Positions 1 to 9,166 of a DNA stretch of 64,000 nt are shown here, piece after piece. The stretch is from Actinoplanes sp. SE50/110 (GTDB taxonomy: Bacteria > Actinomycetota > Actinomycetes > Mycobacteriales > Micromonosporaceae), in the NCBI RefSeq assembly GCF_900119315.1, contig NZ_LT827010.1, forward strand, positions 1,192,501 to 1,256,500. The letters are read 5' to 3'. Both the position numbers and the translations under genes were made by a program. Position 1 is the first letter of the stretch. The number at the start of each line of letters is the position of its first letter. The notes below the pieces were generated by a model. It saw only the letters and a list, made by a program, of their open reading frames with translations, was not told the DNA's origin and ran no database searches.

Positions 1-1
1 G

Positions 2-28
2 GGTGAGCTGCCCGACGCCGCCCTGTAG
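2..28 (+). CDS. C-terminal tail of an upstream gene (partial)
   Basis: An open frame enters from the left edge, reads GELPDAAL and stops at TAG (26-28). A strong hairpin follows 6 bases later, as expected at the end of a gene. Too little is present to identify the protein, and the frame is judged only from the stop and the hairpin position. Confidence 0.35.
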   Translation, partial: GELPDAAL

Positions 29-34
29 GCACAC

Positions 35-80
35 GACGCCGGAACCGGCCGAGGCCCCCCAGCCAGCCGGTTCCGGCGTC
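35..80. terminator. Hairpin terminator, 15-bp perfect stem
   Basis: Bases 35-49 (GACGCCGGAACCGGC) are exactly complementary to 66-80, with a 16-nt loop. There is no U-tract, which is common in high-GC actinobacteria. It probably ends the gene that enters from the left. Confidence 0.6.
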
Positions 81-212
81 GGTGCAGAGGTGGAAAGTCC
101 TCGGACAGCCTACTCGCTGAGGTTCACGTAAGTCGATCGATTCGGTGACCCGCTGTGGAATGCTGTCCGCCCGGCCCATACCGCACTGTCCGAACGCCAC
201 TAACCTTCCAGC

Positions 213-662
213 ATGGACGAGCCCCGCTGGTTGACCGACGAGCAGCAGGCGGTCTGGCGGAGCCTGGTCGAGGTGCTGGTCAAGGTCCCCGCGGCGCTGG
301 AGGCGCAGCTGCAGCGCGACGCCGGCCTGACCCACATGGGCTATCTGGTGATGATGACGCTCTCCGAGGATCCGGATCGCCGGCTCCCGATGAGTCACCT
401 GGCCAAGCGGGCCTCCGCGTCGCTGTCCCGGCTCTCGCACGTGGTCGCCCGGCTGGAGGAGCGGGGCTGGGTGCGGCGCGAGCGGCATGCCGGCGACGGC
501 CGGGTCCAGCTCGCCGTGCTCACCGACGAGGGGTTCGCGAAGGTGGCCGCCACGGCGCCCGGGCACGCCGCGGCGGTGCAGCACCTGGTCTTCGACCGGC
601 TCACCCCGGCGCAGGCACGGCAGCTCGGCAAGCTTGCTGAAGCACTGCTGAAAAGACCGTAG
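213..662 (+). CDS. MarR-family winged-helix transcriptional regulator
   Basis: 149 aa, the usual MarR length. The recognition-helix region contains [20 protein letters not shown] (about residues 64-83), followed by the wing ([15 protein letters not shown]), where the arginine and DGR of the MarR beta-wing are visible. MarR proteins bind DNA as dimers and are usually released by small phenolic or electrophilic ligands; the ligand is not predictable here. The stop is 10 bp before the mscR start, so the two are probably co-transcribed. A role in regulating the formaldehyde/mycothiol gene is possible but is inference from position only. Confidence 0.88.
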   Translation: MDEPRWLTDEQQAVWRSLVEVLVKVPAALEAQLQRDAGLTHMGYLVMMTLSEDPDRRLPMSHLAKRASASLSRLSHVVARLEERGWVRRERHAGDGRVQLAVLTDEGFAKVAATAPGHAAAVQHLVFDRLTPAQARQLGKLAEALLKRP

Positions 663-672
663 GGTGGGCCGC

Positions 673-1758
673 ATGAGTCAGCGGGTGCGGGGCGTGATCG
701 CCCGGGCGAAGGGGAAGCCGGTCGAGGTGACCACCATCGTGGTGCCCGATCCGGGACCGGGCGAGGCCGTGGTCCAGGTGAAGACGTGCGGGGTCTGCCA
801 CACCGACCTGCACTACCGCGAGGGCGGGATCAACGACGACTTCCCGTTCCTGCTCGGCCACGAGGCGGCCGGCGTGGTGGAGGCGGTCGGCGCCGGGGTG
901 ACCGACGTGGCGCCCGGTGACTTCGTGATCCTCAACTGGCGCGCGGTCTGCGGCACCTGCCGGGCCTGCGCCAAGGGCAAGCCGTGGTACTGCTTCGCCA
1001 CCCACAACGCCACCCGGAGGATGACCCTGGAGGACGGCACCGAGCTCGCCCCGGCCCTGGGCATCGGCGCCTTCGCCGAGAAGACGCTGGTCCACGCGGG
1101 CCAGTGCACCAAGGTCGACCCGCAGGCCCGGGCCGCCGCGGTCGGCCTGCTGGGCTGCGGCGTGATGGCCGGCCTGGGCGCGGCGATCAACACCGGCGGG
1201 GTGACCCGCGGCGACTCGGTCGCGGTGATCGGCTGTGGCGGGGTCGGCGACGGCGCGGTGGCCGGCGCGGCGCTGGCCGGGGCCACCACGATCATCGCGA
1301 TCGACACCGACGACCGGAAGCTGGAGTGGGCGCGCGGTTTCGGCGCCACCCACACGATCAACGCCCGGGACCACGACGTGGTCGAGCGGGTGCGGGAGCT
1401 GACCGGCGGTTTCGGCGCCGACGTGGTGGTCGAGGCGGTCGGCCGCCCCGAGACGTACCGGCAAGCGTTCTATGCCCGTGATCTGGCCGGGACGGTGGTG
1501 CTGGTCGGCGTGCCGACCCCGGACATGACGATCGAGCTGCCGCTGCTCGACGTGTTCGGCCGCGGTGGCGCGCTGAAGTCCAGCTGGTACGGCGACTGCC
1601 TGCCCAGCCGGGACTTCCCGATGCTGACCGAGCTCTACCGGCAGGGCCGGCTCGACCTGGACGCGTTCGTCACCGAGGAGATCCCGTTGGACGGGGTCGA
1701 GCAGGCGTTCGCCAAGATGCACACCGGTGAGGTGCTGCGGTCGGTGGTCGTCTTCTAG
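673..1758 (+). CDS. mscR: S-(hydroxymethyl)mycothiol dehydrogenase (zinc alcohol dehydrogenase)
   Basis: 361 aa from ATG 673, which has an AGGGTGG ribosome site upstream and gives the length typical of MscR; GTG 664 would add three residues. Medium-chain zinc dehydrogenase: catalytic-zinc cysteine in CGVCHTD, the GHEAAG motif, structural-zinc cysteines in [15 protein letters not shown], and a Rossmann GCGGVG motif near residue 190. Members oxidise the mycothiol adduct of formaldehyde with NAD, so this is the actinobacterial equivalent of glutathione-dependent formaldehyde dehydrogenase. The usual downstream metallo-beta-lactamase hydrolase is absent. Its stop overlaps the stop of the convergent hydrolase gene by two bases. 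Confidence 0.88.
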   Translation: MSQRVRGVIARAKGKPVEVTTIVVPDPGPGEAVVQVKTCGVCHTDLHYREGGINDDFPFLLGHEAAGVVEAVGAGVTDVAPGDFVILNWRAVCGTCRACAKGKPWYCFATHNATRRMTLEDGTELAPALGIGAFAEKTLVHAGQCTKVDPQARAAAVGLLGCGVMAGLGAAINTGGVTRGDSVAVIGCGGVGDGAVAGAALAGATTIIAIDTDDRKLEWARGFGATHTINARDHDVVERVRELTGGFGADVVVEAVGRPETYRQAFYARDLAGTVVLVGVPTPDMTIELPLLDVFGRGGALKSSWYGDCLPSRDFPMLTELYRQGRLDLDAFVTEEIPLDGVEQAFAKMHTGEVLRSVVVF

Positions 1759-3122
1759 GTCCGGGAGTACGCGGGCGCCGAGCGGTCGGCGAGCAGGTCC
1801 AGGCAGAGTGCCGCGGTCCAGCCGAAGGTCGGCGCCCCCAGTCCCTCTCCGGTCTCCGGGTGGAAGTACTCGTAGTGGCCGTGCTCGTGCACCAGCCGCA
1901 GCAGCGCCCGGCGCAGCTCCTCGGCCGCACCGCGGAAACCGTGCACCAGCATGCCGCGGCGCAGCAGCCAGTTCACGTTCACCCAGACCGGTCCGCGCCA
2001 GTACCGGTGCGGGTCGAAGGCCGGCGACGTCCGGTCCACGCTCGGCACCGGCAGCCGGAAACGCTCCGAGCGGACATCCGCCATGATCGCCTGCACCTGC
2101 TCGGCCGGCAGGTCCGGCAGCATCAGCGGCAGCAGGCCGCTCACGCAGTGCGCCGGGCTGAGCCGCCCGGTCCGTGCGTCCCGGACCCGGAACGAGGCGC
2201 TCGCCGGATCCCACAGCCGGCGGGACAGGGCCGTGGTGATCTCCCGGGCCCGGTCCCGGTGCCGCCCGGCGTCGGCCGGCCGGCCCAGCACTCCGGCGAT
2301 CTGCGCCAGGGCGAGTTCGGCGACGGCCAGGATGCTGTTGTACGCCGGGCACTCGGCCACGAACGGGTGCCGCTCGATCAGCTCGCTGTCCGAATAGCCG
2401 GAGTCCCGGTAGCTGAGCACCAGCCCGACATAGCGGGCGTAATCCTCGTCGGTCGGCCGGTGCGCGGCGTCCGACACGGCCAGATCCCGCCGCTGATAGC
2501 GAGCCAGCAGGGTGTGGTCGGCCGGCACCGCGGCCAGCGCCTGGTCCCACGCCGGGCTGTTGTCCAGCCCGGACTCCCACGGGTGCACGATGGAGGCCAG
2601 CCCGGTCCCGCCGGCGTCGCGCCGCTCGGTCAGATACTCCTGCTGGGCCACCAGCCGCGGGTAGAGCCAGGCCAGCTCGGTGCGGGCCGCGCTGACGCAG
2701 GCCGCGCCGTGCGCCGCCGCGTGGCGGTAGACCTCCCATGCGGCCAGCGCGTGCAGCGGCGGCTGGACCAGGCCGGTGCTGCGCCGCGCCGGCCGGCCGG
2801 CGTAGACCGGCACGTTCCAGAAACCCGGCCCCGGGAAGTAGTCGTCCTCGGCGGTCGCCGGGTCGAACACGATGTGCGGCACCCGCCCGTCCGGCCATTG
2901 TGCCTCGAACAGGCTGCGCAGGTCCCGCCAGGCCCGGGTGGGGTTGACGTAGGCCAGCCCGACCGCGATGAACGCGGCGTCCCAGCTCCACTGATGCGGG
3001 TAGAGGCGGCGCGACGGCACGGTGTGGTCGCCGGACCAGTTGGTGTCCAGCACGCGGACCGCGGACTGCCACAGCTCGGCGGACGGATCGGCGACCGGGG
3101 ATGACGACGGGGACGGATGCAT
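1755..3122 (-). CDS. GH63-type hydrolase, glucosyl/mannosylglycerate hydrolase-like
   Basis: 455 aa from ATG 3122; a GTG 16 codons upstream is less likely because the extra residues look non-conserved. It is an (alpha/alpha)6-type protein with [20 protein letters not shown] near residue 40, [11 protein letters not shown] near 375 and [16 protein letters not shown] near 415. These match the glucosylglycerate/mannosylglycerate hydrolases of GH63, which act on a compatible-solute glycoside; WDAAF and the late PETGEG segment probably supply the acidic catalytic residues. No signal peptide is seen, so it should be cytosolic. It stands alone. Exact substrate is not determinable; a broader trehalase or glycogen-debranching-like label is the alternative. 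Confidence 0.8.
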   Translation of the reverse strand: MHPSPSSSPVADPSAELWQSAVRVLDTNWSGDHTVPSRRLYPHQWSWDAAFIAVGLAYVNPTRAWRDLRSLFEAQWPDGRVPHIVFDPATAEDDYFPGPGFWNVPVYAGRPARRSTGLVQPPLHALAAWEVYRHAAAHGAACVSAARTELAWLYPRLVAQQEYLTERRDAGGTGLASIVHPWESGLDNSPAWDQALAAVPADHTLLARYQRRDLAVSDAAHRPTDEDYARYVGLVLSYRDSGYSDSELIERHPFVAECPAYNSILAVAELALAQIAGVLGRPADAGRHRDRAREITTALSRRLWDPASASFRVRDARTGRLSPAHCVSGLLPLMLPDLPAEQVQAIMADVRSERFRLPVPSVDRTSPAFDPHRYWRGPVWVNVNWLLRRGMLVHGFRGAAEELRRALLRLVHEHGHYEYFHPETGEGLGAPTFGWTAALCLDLLADRSAPAYSRT

Positions 3123-3252
3123 CGTGAAGTCGAGGCCCTTTCCACTGCGGTCGCCGGCAACCCCCGCCATCGGACCGGCCGCAGCGTTTCTGAACGAACT
3201 GCCGGGTGCATCTTCGGTACCACTGATGTGTCCTACGTAACCGGGGTACCCG

Positions 3253-4299
3253 TCAACTCACCTCGATATCCAGCCACAATCGGGTCGTGCGTCCGGGAAG
3301 GTAGGGCGAATCGAGCCGCTTCGCCACGACCCCGGACAAGCCTTGCGAACGTGCCGCGTCCAGGGCGAATCGACCGCCGCCCGGGAAGTACGGCGGGGTC
3401 TGCCAGTGCGGGCCGGCCGGGGCCAGATCGTCCAGGAGTTCCCGCCGCTCGGCGTAGCGGAGCAGCTCGGTGGTGCGATGACCGTCCAGCCAGAGAAGGT
3501 CGTACAGCAGCAATTGAACGGGTCGGGGGTTTCTGGTCCTGGCCGTGCGAGCGGTCTGGTCGGCCGCCGGACGGGTGCCGTCGAAGGCCACCAGCTCGCC
3601 GTCGAAGATCGCCTCGACCGGAGCGAGGGCCGGGCCCAAGGCCCGGACCTCGGGAAACAGCGAGATCAGCTCTTTGCCGCCGGGTCCGCTCAGCCGCACT
3701 CTTCCGCCGCTCAGGTACGTCAGTACGCGCTGGCCGCCCCAGGCCAGCTCATAGCCCCAGTCGGCGTCGTCGGGCGGCAGCGTGCCGGCCCGGGTGGCCA
3801 GCATCGGACTCAGGTCGGCGGGCATCGGCTCCCAGCCCGGCTCCGGCGGATCCATCCGGCGGACCATCCAGTCCGCCCCGTCGGTCTGGAAGAAGACGTA
3901 TCGCCCCTTCGTGCGGTCACCGTGAAACGTGACACTGATCTCGTCGGACCGCCACTTGCCGGTCTCGTATGTGCCCGCGTCGAAGATGGTCATCCGGCCG
4001 CCGCCGTACTCGCCGGCCGGGATCTCGCCGGCGAAGTCCAGATACTCCAACGGGTGGTCTTCGGTGTGTTTGGCCAGGTGGTTGCGGGCCTGATCGCGGG
4101 GCAGGCCGCGCGGGACGGCGAACGAGACGAGCACGCCGTCCCGCTCCAGCCGGACATCCCAGTGCAGGCTCCGGGCATGGTGCTGCTGGATGACGAAGCG
4201 TCGGCCCGGCTCGCGCGGCGCCGGTGGCGACTGCGGCACCGGTTCGGGGGTGCGGGCGGGATCCCGCTTGCGGCGGTATTCGTCCAGGCGGTCCGGCAT
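3253..4299 (-). CDS. LigD-type 3'-phosphoesterase fused to a degenerate ligase domain
   Basis: 348 aa from ATG 4299. Residues about 33-150 are a LigD 3'-phosphoesterase (PE) domain: QQHHARSLHWDVRLE (His40/41, His46, Asp48, Arg50), TEDHPLEY and EYGGGRMTIFDAG are the hallmark segments. Residues about 165-348 resemble the adenylation domain of ATP-dependent ligases (DGELVAFDG, VVAKRLDSPYLPG). However, the nucleotide-accepting KxDG motif reads AWGG at 186-189, the final WLKVK-type motif reads WLDIEV, and no OB-fold follows. PE domains trim 3' phosphates and ribonucleotides in bacterial end-joining. Ligation therefore seems lost while the PE half looks intact. No Ku gene is adjacent. Confidence 0.85.
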   Translation of the reverse strand: MPDRLDEYRRKRDPARTPEPVPQSPPAPREPGRRFVIQQHHARSLHWDVRLERDGVLVSFAVPRGLPRDQARNHLAKHTEDHPLEYLDFAGEIPAGEYGGGRMTIFDAGTYETGKWRSDEISVTFHGDRTKGRYVFFQTDGADWMVRRMDPPEPGWEPMPADLSPMLATRAGTLPPDDADWGYELAWGGQRVLTYLSGGRVRLSGPGGKELISLFPEVRALGPALAPVEAIFDGELVAFDGTRPAADQTARTARTRNPRPVQLLLYDLLWLDGHRTTELLRYAERRELLDDLAPAGPHWQTPPYFPGGGRFALDAARSQGLSGVVAKRLDSPYLPGRTTRLWLDIEVS

Positions 4300-4574
4300 G
4301 GTCCGATTCTGCCGTCCGGCCCGCCCGCACGGAATCGTCGTACCCCGATGGTCGGGTGTCGCATGACTGTTGAGCCGCGTCCGTCCCGCCAGGCGATCGG
4401 GGTCCGCCGGGCGGTCGCGCCGGCCCGCGCCGGTCGCGCCTTCGCCGCCGGAGAAACACCCGGCCGGGGGACGCCGGGGCGGGGTGTCGATGTTGATCGT
4501 GGGTTTCCCGTGACCGTTGCGCGCGGTAGTGTTCTGGCTCCGACGCGTGTCCATCGACAGGAAGGCGTTGGCCG

Positions 4575-5681
4575 ATGACCTTGCGCATCCTCGTGGTGGG
4601 CGCCGGCATCGCCGGTCTGGCGGCCGCTCGGGGCCTGCGAGTGGCGGGCTTCCGGCCGGACGTGGTGGAGGCCCTGCCGGCCACCATGAGCCCCGGCGCC
4701 GGGATCTACCTGCCCGGCAACGCCTCGCGTGCGCTGCGCCTGCTCGGCCTCGACGTCCCGCTGCGCCCGCTGGGTGACCTGATCTTCCGGCAGGTCTTCC
4801 TCGACGCGCGCGGCCGCGACCTGTTCGAGATGGATGTGGCCGGGCTCTGGGCCGGGGTCGGCGAGTCCCGTGCGCTGTCCCGCGCCGACCTGCAGCAGGT
4901 GCTGCTCACCGGGGTCGGCGGCGAGGTGCGCTACGACACCGAGGTGCGCGACGTCGAGATCGTCGACGGGGCCGCCAAGGTGGCGTTCTCCACCGGCGCC
5001 ATGGCCGAGTACGACCTGGTGATCGGCGCCGACGGCCGCCGCTCGCAGATCCGCGAGCGGATCGGCCTGGGCGGCCCCGCGGTGCCCACCGGCCAGATCG
5101 TCTACCGCGCGGTGGTCTCCGGCGGGCCACCGCTCACCGACTGGACCGCGGTGCTGGGCCGGCGCGCCCAGTTCGTCGCGATGCCGATGGGCGGTCGCCG
5201 GATCTACTGCTACGCCGACGAGACCGCGCCCGACACCCCTGACCCGGCCGACCCGATCGAGCGGCTGCGCGAGGTGTTCGGCCAGTTCGGCGGTCCGGTC
5301 CCGGCGATCCTCGACCGGATCGAGAAGGTGTCGGTCGCCCGCACCGACGAGGTGGTCCTGCCGTCCTGGTCCCGCGGCCCGGTGGTGCTGGTCGGCGACG
5401 CGGCGCACGCCACCGCGCCGACCCTGGCCCAGGGTGCCGCGATGTCCTTCGAGGACGGCTTCGTGCTGGGCCGGGAGCTGCGCCGGGCGGAGGGGGACAT
5501 CCCGGTCGCGCTGCGTGCCTATGAGGATCGCCGCCGCCCCCGATGCGCCGAGGTGCGCGACCGGACCCGCGAGCGGGACCGGACCAGGGACGTGCCGCCG
5601 TCGCTGCGCGACCCGATGCTGCGCCGTCGCGGCCTGCGGATCTTCACCGACCACTACCGGGGTCTCGTCCCCGCCGTATAG
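4575..5681 (+). CDS. FAD-dependent monooxygenase (PHBH fold)
   Basis: 368 aa. The N-terminal dinucleotide motif GAGIAG lies at residues 9-14, the VIGADGRRSQIR segment (DG motif) near 150 and the second FAD motif GDAAHATAPTLAQGAAMSFED near 275. This is the flavoprotein hydroxylase family that includes salicylate and kynurenine hydroxylases and many antibiotic-tailoring enzymes. It uses NAD(P)H and O2 to hydroxylate aromatic or polyketide substrates. No signal peptide or membrane anchor is seen. It stands between a divergent LigD-like gene and ctaD, with no pathway partner, so the substrate is unknown. Confidence 0.85.
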   Translation: MTLRILVVGAGIAGLAAARGLRVAGFRPDVVEALPATMSPGAGIYLPGNASRALRLLGLDVPLRPLGDLIFRQVFLDARGRDLFEMDVAGLWAGVGESRALSRADLQQVLLTGVGGEVRYDTEVRDVEIVDGAAKVAFSTGAMAEYDLVIGADGRRSQIRERIGLGGPAVPTGQIVYRAVVSGGPPLTDWTAVLGRRAQFVAMPMGGRRIYCYADETAPDTPDPADPIERLREVFGQFGGPVPAILDRIEKVSVARTDEVVLPSWSRGPVVLVGDAAHATAPTLAQGAAMSFEDGFVLGRELRRAEGDIPVALRAYEDRRRPRCAEVRDRTRERDRTRDVPPSLRDPMLRRRGLRIFTDHYRGLVPAV

Positions 5682-5819
5682 CAGGTCGCGTTAGTCCTGC
5701 GTGGCCCTTTGGTCACCCCGCGACGGCGGAAAGTCGGTGGGGGACTATTCTCGCCAGCGAGGTACGCCCGATCTTCAGAGGTGTGCCGAGTAGGACGAAC
5801 GAGACAACGGAGGCAATTC

Positions 5820-7571
5820 GTGACGACCGTTGCGCCGTCGCCGATCGCGACCCGTCCATATCCGGTCCGGCGGCAGGTCAAGGGTTCGGCCTTCGCCCGA
5901 ATCCTGCGCACGACGGACGCGAAGCAGATCGGGATCATGTATATGGTCACCGCCTTCGTGTTCTTCCTGCTGGGCGGCCTCATGGCGCTGCTGATGCGCG
6001 CCGAGCTGGCCCGCCCCGGCATGCAGCTCCTGTCGCCCGAGCAGTTCAACCAGCTGTTCACCATGCACGGCACGATCATGCTGCTGTTCTTCGCGACGCC
6101 GATCGTGTTCGCCTTCGGCAACTACGTGGTGCCGATCCAGATCGGCGCGCCCGACGTGTCGTTCCCCCGGCTGAACGCGTTCGCGTACTGGCTGTACCTC
6201 TTCGGTGGTCTGATCACCATCGGCGGCTTCCTCACCCCCGGTGGCGCGGCCGACTTCGGCTGGTTCGCCTACACGCCGCTGAGTGACTCGCTGCACTCGC
6301 CGGGCGTCGGCGGCAACATGTGGGTGGTCGGCCTGGCCATCTCCGGTCTGGGCACGATCCTCGGCTCGGTCAACCTGATCACCACGATCCTGACCCTGCG
6401 GGCACCCGGCATGACCATGTTCCGGATGCCGATCATGACCTGGAACATGCTGGTCACGGCGCTGCTCGCGGTGATGGTCTTCCCGTTCCTGGCGGCCGCG
6501 CTGTTCGCGCTCGCCGCCGACCGTGTCCTCGGCGCGCACGTCTTCGACGTGGCCACCGGCGGCCCGATGCTCTGGCAGCACCTCTTCTGGTTCTTCGGCC
6601 ACCCTGAGGTGTACATCATCGCCCTGCCGTTCTTCGGCATCATCACCGAGGTCATCCCGGTCTTCAGCCGCAAGCCGCTGTTCGGCTACAAGGGCCTGGT
6701 CGCCGCGACCCTGCTGATCGGCGCGCTGTCGATGTCGGTGTGGGCGCACCACATGTTCGTCACCGGCCAGGTGCTGCTGCCGTTCTTCAGCTTCCTGAGC
6801 TTCCTGATCGCGGTGCCGACCGGCATGAAGTTCTTCGTCTGGATCGGCACCATGTGGCGCGGCCAGATCAGCTTCGAGCCGCCGATGCTCTTCGCGATCG
6901 GCTTCATGGTGACGTTCCTCTTCGGTGGTCTCTCCGGCGTGCTGCTCGCCGCCCCGCCGATCGACTTCCACGTGTCCGACTCGTACTTCGTGATCGCGCA
7001 CTTCCACTACGTGCTGTTCGGCACGATCGTGTTCGCGGTCTTCTCCGGCATCTACTTCTGGTTCCCCAAGATGTTCGGCCGGTACCTCGACGAGCGGCTC
7101 GCCAAGGTGCACTTCTGGCTGACCTTCGTCGGCTTCCACACCACCTTCCTGGTGCAGCACTGGCTCGGCACCAAGGGCATGCCCCGGCGCTACGCCGACT
7201 ACCTGCCCACCGACGGCTTCACCACGCTGAACACGATCTCCACGATCGGCTCGTTCATCCTGGGCCTGGCCACGCTGCCGTTCCTCTACAACATCTGGAA
7301 GTCCTACAAGGTCGGGCGGGTCGCCACCGCCGACGACCCGTGGGGCCACGGCAACTCCCTGGAGTGGGCCACCAGCAGCCCGCCGCCGCTGCGCAACTTC
7401 GACCGGATGCCGCGGATCCGCTCCGAGCGGCCCGCCTTCGACCTGAAGTTCCCGGAGCTCGCGGCCGGCGAGTACGGTGCCCTCGCCGGTCCGCCGGAGG
7501 GCGGCGCCCGCCCGCTGACCCACGAGTCGGACGGCGGCGCCAGCTACGCCGAGGACATCCAGCACGACTGA
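5820..7571 (+). CDS. ctaD: Cytochrome c oxidase subunit I
   Basis: 583 aa from GTG 5820, chosen because CGGAGG lies just upstream; longer in-frame starts add an Arg-rich non-family stretch. It is the aa3-type haem-copper oxidase core with about 12 membrane helices. Visible ligands are the haem a histidine in TMHGTIM (His83), the CuB histidine and crosslinked tyrosine in HPEVYI, the CuB pair in WAHHMF and the haem histidines in AHFHYVLFG. It reduces O2 to water in the cytoplasmic membrane and pumps protons. As in many actinobacteria it is separate from the ctaC/ctaE/qcr cluster. A 14-bp stem terminator follows. Confidence 0.97.
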   Translation: MTTVAPSPIATRPYPVRRQVKGSAFARILRTTDAKQIGIMYMVTAFVFFLLGGLMALLMRAELARPGMQLLSPEQFNQLFTMHGTIMLLFFATPIVFAFGNYVVPIQIGAPDVSFPRLNAFAYWLYLFGGLITIGGFLTPGGAADFGWFAYTPLSDSLHSPGVGGNMWVVGLAISGLGTILGSVNLITTILTLRAPGMTMFRMPIMTWNMLVTALLAVMVFPFLAAALFALAADRVLGAHVFDVATGGPMLWQHLFWFFGHPEVYIIALPFFGIITEVIPVFSRKPLFGYKGLVAATLLIGALSMSVWAHHMFVTGQVLLPFFSFLSFLIAVPTGMKFFVWIGTMWRGQISFEPPMLFAIGFMVTFLFGGLSGVLLAAPPIDFHVSDSYFVIAHFHYVLFGTIVFAVFSGIYFWFPKMFGRYLDERLAKVHFWLTFVGFHTTFLVQHWLGTKGMPRRYADYLPTDGFTTLNTISTIGSFILGLATLPFLYNIWKSYKVGRVATADDPWGHGNSLEWATSSPPPLRNFDRMPRIRSERPAFDLKFPELAAGEYGALAGPPEGGARPLTHESDGGASYAEDIQHD

Positions 7572-7586
7572 CGGTCATCCCGTCGT

Positions 7587-7618
7587 GAAGCGGCCCGCAC
7601 TCCGGTGCGGGCCGCTTC
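7587..7618 (+). terminator. Terminator after ctaD, 14-bp stem, 4-nt loop
   Basis: GAAGCGGCCCGCAC (7587-7600) pairs perfectly with 7605-7618 around a TCCG loop, and TCGTCG follows. It lies 15 bp after the ctaD stop. Confidence 0.85.
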
Positions 7619-7700
7619 GTCGTTTCTGCCCGCCGGCCGCGAATGCGACCATCGTCGTGGATATGCACCGTCATGAGTGCATCGAACGGGGGAGCGACGC

Positions 7701-8948
7701 ATGACGAATCGCCGGATGTTCATCCGAGCCGGTGGGGCGGCCGCGATGGGGGTCGCCGCGACGGCCGTCGGCAGTGGCCCGGCCGCGGCCGCCGGGGACG
7801 AGCCCGCCTATGCCGAGGGCCACCTCGGGTTCAGCGTCAAGGAATTCGGCGCGAAGGGTGACGGCACCACCGACGACACCGCGGCCATCCAGGCCGCGCT
7901 GGACTACGCGGCGGCGCCGGGCCGGACCGGCAGCATCGTGTACCTGCCGCGGGGCACCTACCGGACGTCGAAGGCGCTGCGCGTCCACCCGGCCACCACC
8001 CTGCAGGGCACCCACGGCAACCACATCGACGAGGGCGACAAGACCTGGGTGCAGACCGAGTCGCGGATCAAACCGCTCGACACGTTCAGCGGCCCGGCGT
8101 GCATCGAGATCGTCGACCGGGACACCGGCGGCTACCCGGCCGGTTCCGCCGAGCAGCGGCTGTTCCACCTCACCCTGAACGGATCCGCGCTGGCCGCCGG
8201 CACCGGCGTCGACGGCATCCGCTTCACCGGCAAGATCCACGGCGTGGTGGTCCGCGACGTTGCGATCTTCGACTTTCCGAACCACGCCATCACCACCGCG
8301 TACCGCACGCCGAGCGACGGCGGCCCGCAGGCGCTGTACTCGGCCCGCTTCGAACGGATCGCGGCCAAGGGCAACGGCGGCATCACCTACAGCTTCAACA
8401 ACACCACCGACTCCCAGTTCACCGACCTGGAGTCGATCGAGGGCGGCAGCCACGGCTTCTTCATCGCCGGCTGCGGCAACTCCTGTTTCACCAACTGCCG
8501 CTCGGAATGGAGCCGGCACAACGGCTTCGACCTGCGCGGCGGCAACGGCATCGTGGAACTGCTCGGCTGCAGCACCGACCGCAACGGCTTCAACGGGGTG
8601 AGCATCGACCAGAACAGCACCGGCGAAGGCGTCATCGTGCTCAACGGGCTGCGCCTAAACCGGGACGGCAAGAGCGACAACGGCGGCTACGCCGGACTCA
8701 AGATCAACGGGACGGCGGCGGCGCCGGTGGCGACGGCGGTGCTGGTCAGCGCCCTCGCCGTGGAGACCGGGACGAACGATGACAAGACCGGACCCACGAC
8801 GCCGCAGTACGGGGTGAGCGTGGACAACGCGACGACGGTGGTGCTGGAGAGCGGCATCGTGCGCGGGCGGGTGGCCGGATATCGGGCCGGAGGCACCAAC
8901 ACGACGCTGAAGGTGGGGGCGACGTTCCTCAGCCGGACCGCTTCGTAA
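7701..8948 (+). CDS. Tat-exported pectate-lyase-superfamily beta-helix protein
   Basis: 415 aa from ATG 7701, preceded by GGGGGAG. The N-terminus NRRMFIRAGG followed by an Ala-rich hydrophobic run and a probable AAAAG cleavage region is a twin-arginine signal, so the protein should be exported folded. From about residue 45, FGAKGDGTTDDTAAIQAAL is the opening signature of the pectate-lyase 3 (right-handed beta-helix) superfamily. Repeated N-G-x-turn segments such as NGIVELLGC, NGFNGVSID and NGTAAAP continue the helix to the C-terminus. Members include polysaccharide lyases, galacturonidases and phage tailspikes; catalytic residues cannot be assigned. Likely role: extracellular polysaccharide degradation. 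Confidence 0.8.
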   Translation: MTNRRMFIRAGGAAAMGVAATAVGSGPAAAAGDEPAYAEGHLGFSVKEFGAKGDGTTDDTAAIQAALDYAAAPGRTGSIVYLPRGTYRTSKALRVHPATTLQGTHGNHIDEGDKTWVQTESRIKPLDTFSGPACIEIVDRDTGGYPAGSAEQRLFHLTLNGSALAAGTGVDGIRFTGKIHGVVVRDVAIFDFPNHAITTAYRTPSDGGPQALYSARFERIAAKGNGGITYSFNNTTDSQFTDLESIEGGSHGFFIAGCGNSCFTNCRSEWSRHNGFDLRGGNGIVELLGCSTDRNGFNGVSIDQNSTGEGVIVLNGLRLNRDGKSDNGGYAGLKINGTAAAPVATAVLVSALAVETGTNDDKTGPTTPQYGVSVDNATTVVLESGIVRGRVAGYRAGGTNTTLKVGATFLSRTAS

Positions 8949-8985
8949 ACCTCGATTCGTGGCCCTGCGCGCCTCAGGACCGTCC

Positions 8986-9030
8986 GCGCGGACCCGGCCT
9001 GTTCGGTGACTCTCCGGGTCGGGTCCGCGC
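8986..9030 (+). terminator. Hairpin after the beta-helix gene
   Basis: GCGCGGACCCG (8986-8996) pairs perfectly with CGGGTCCGCGC (9020-9030), with a 23-nt loop. It lies 37 bp after the stop at 8948. No U-tract is present. Confidence 0.5.
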
Positions 9031-9166
9031 CGGCGGGTGAGCTTCGGTTGCCGGGCTGTTTCCGGCTTTTTGCGCCTGGCGCCGGATCGGGGACGTGAGC
9101 TGCACTAAACGGATTGGTTTCTGTCGTACCCCTGGGAGAGGATCGGCGGCGGAGGTCAGGATCGTC

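Noticed and set aside
601..3072. 823-codon minus-strand frame
   Set aside because: Reverse shadow of mscR running into an alternate frame of the GH63 gene; Arg/Ala/Gly-rich with no family features.
5775..7565. 596-codon minus-strand frame opposite ctaD
   Set aside because: Shadow of an unmistakable CtaD; composition is His/Asp/Arg/Gln-rich.
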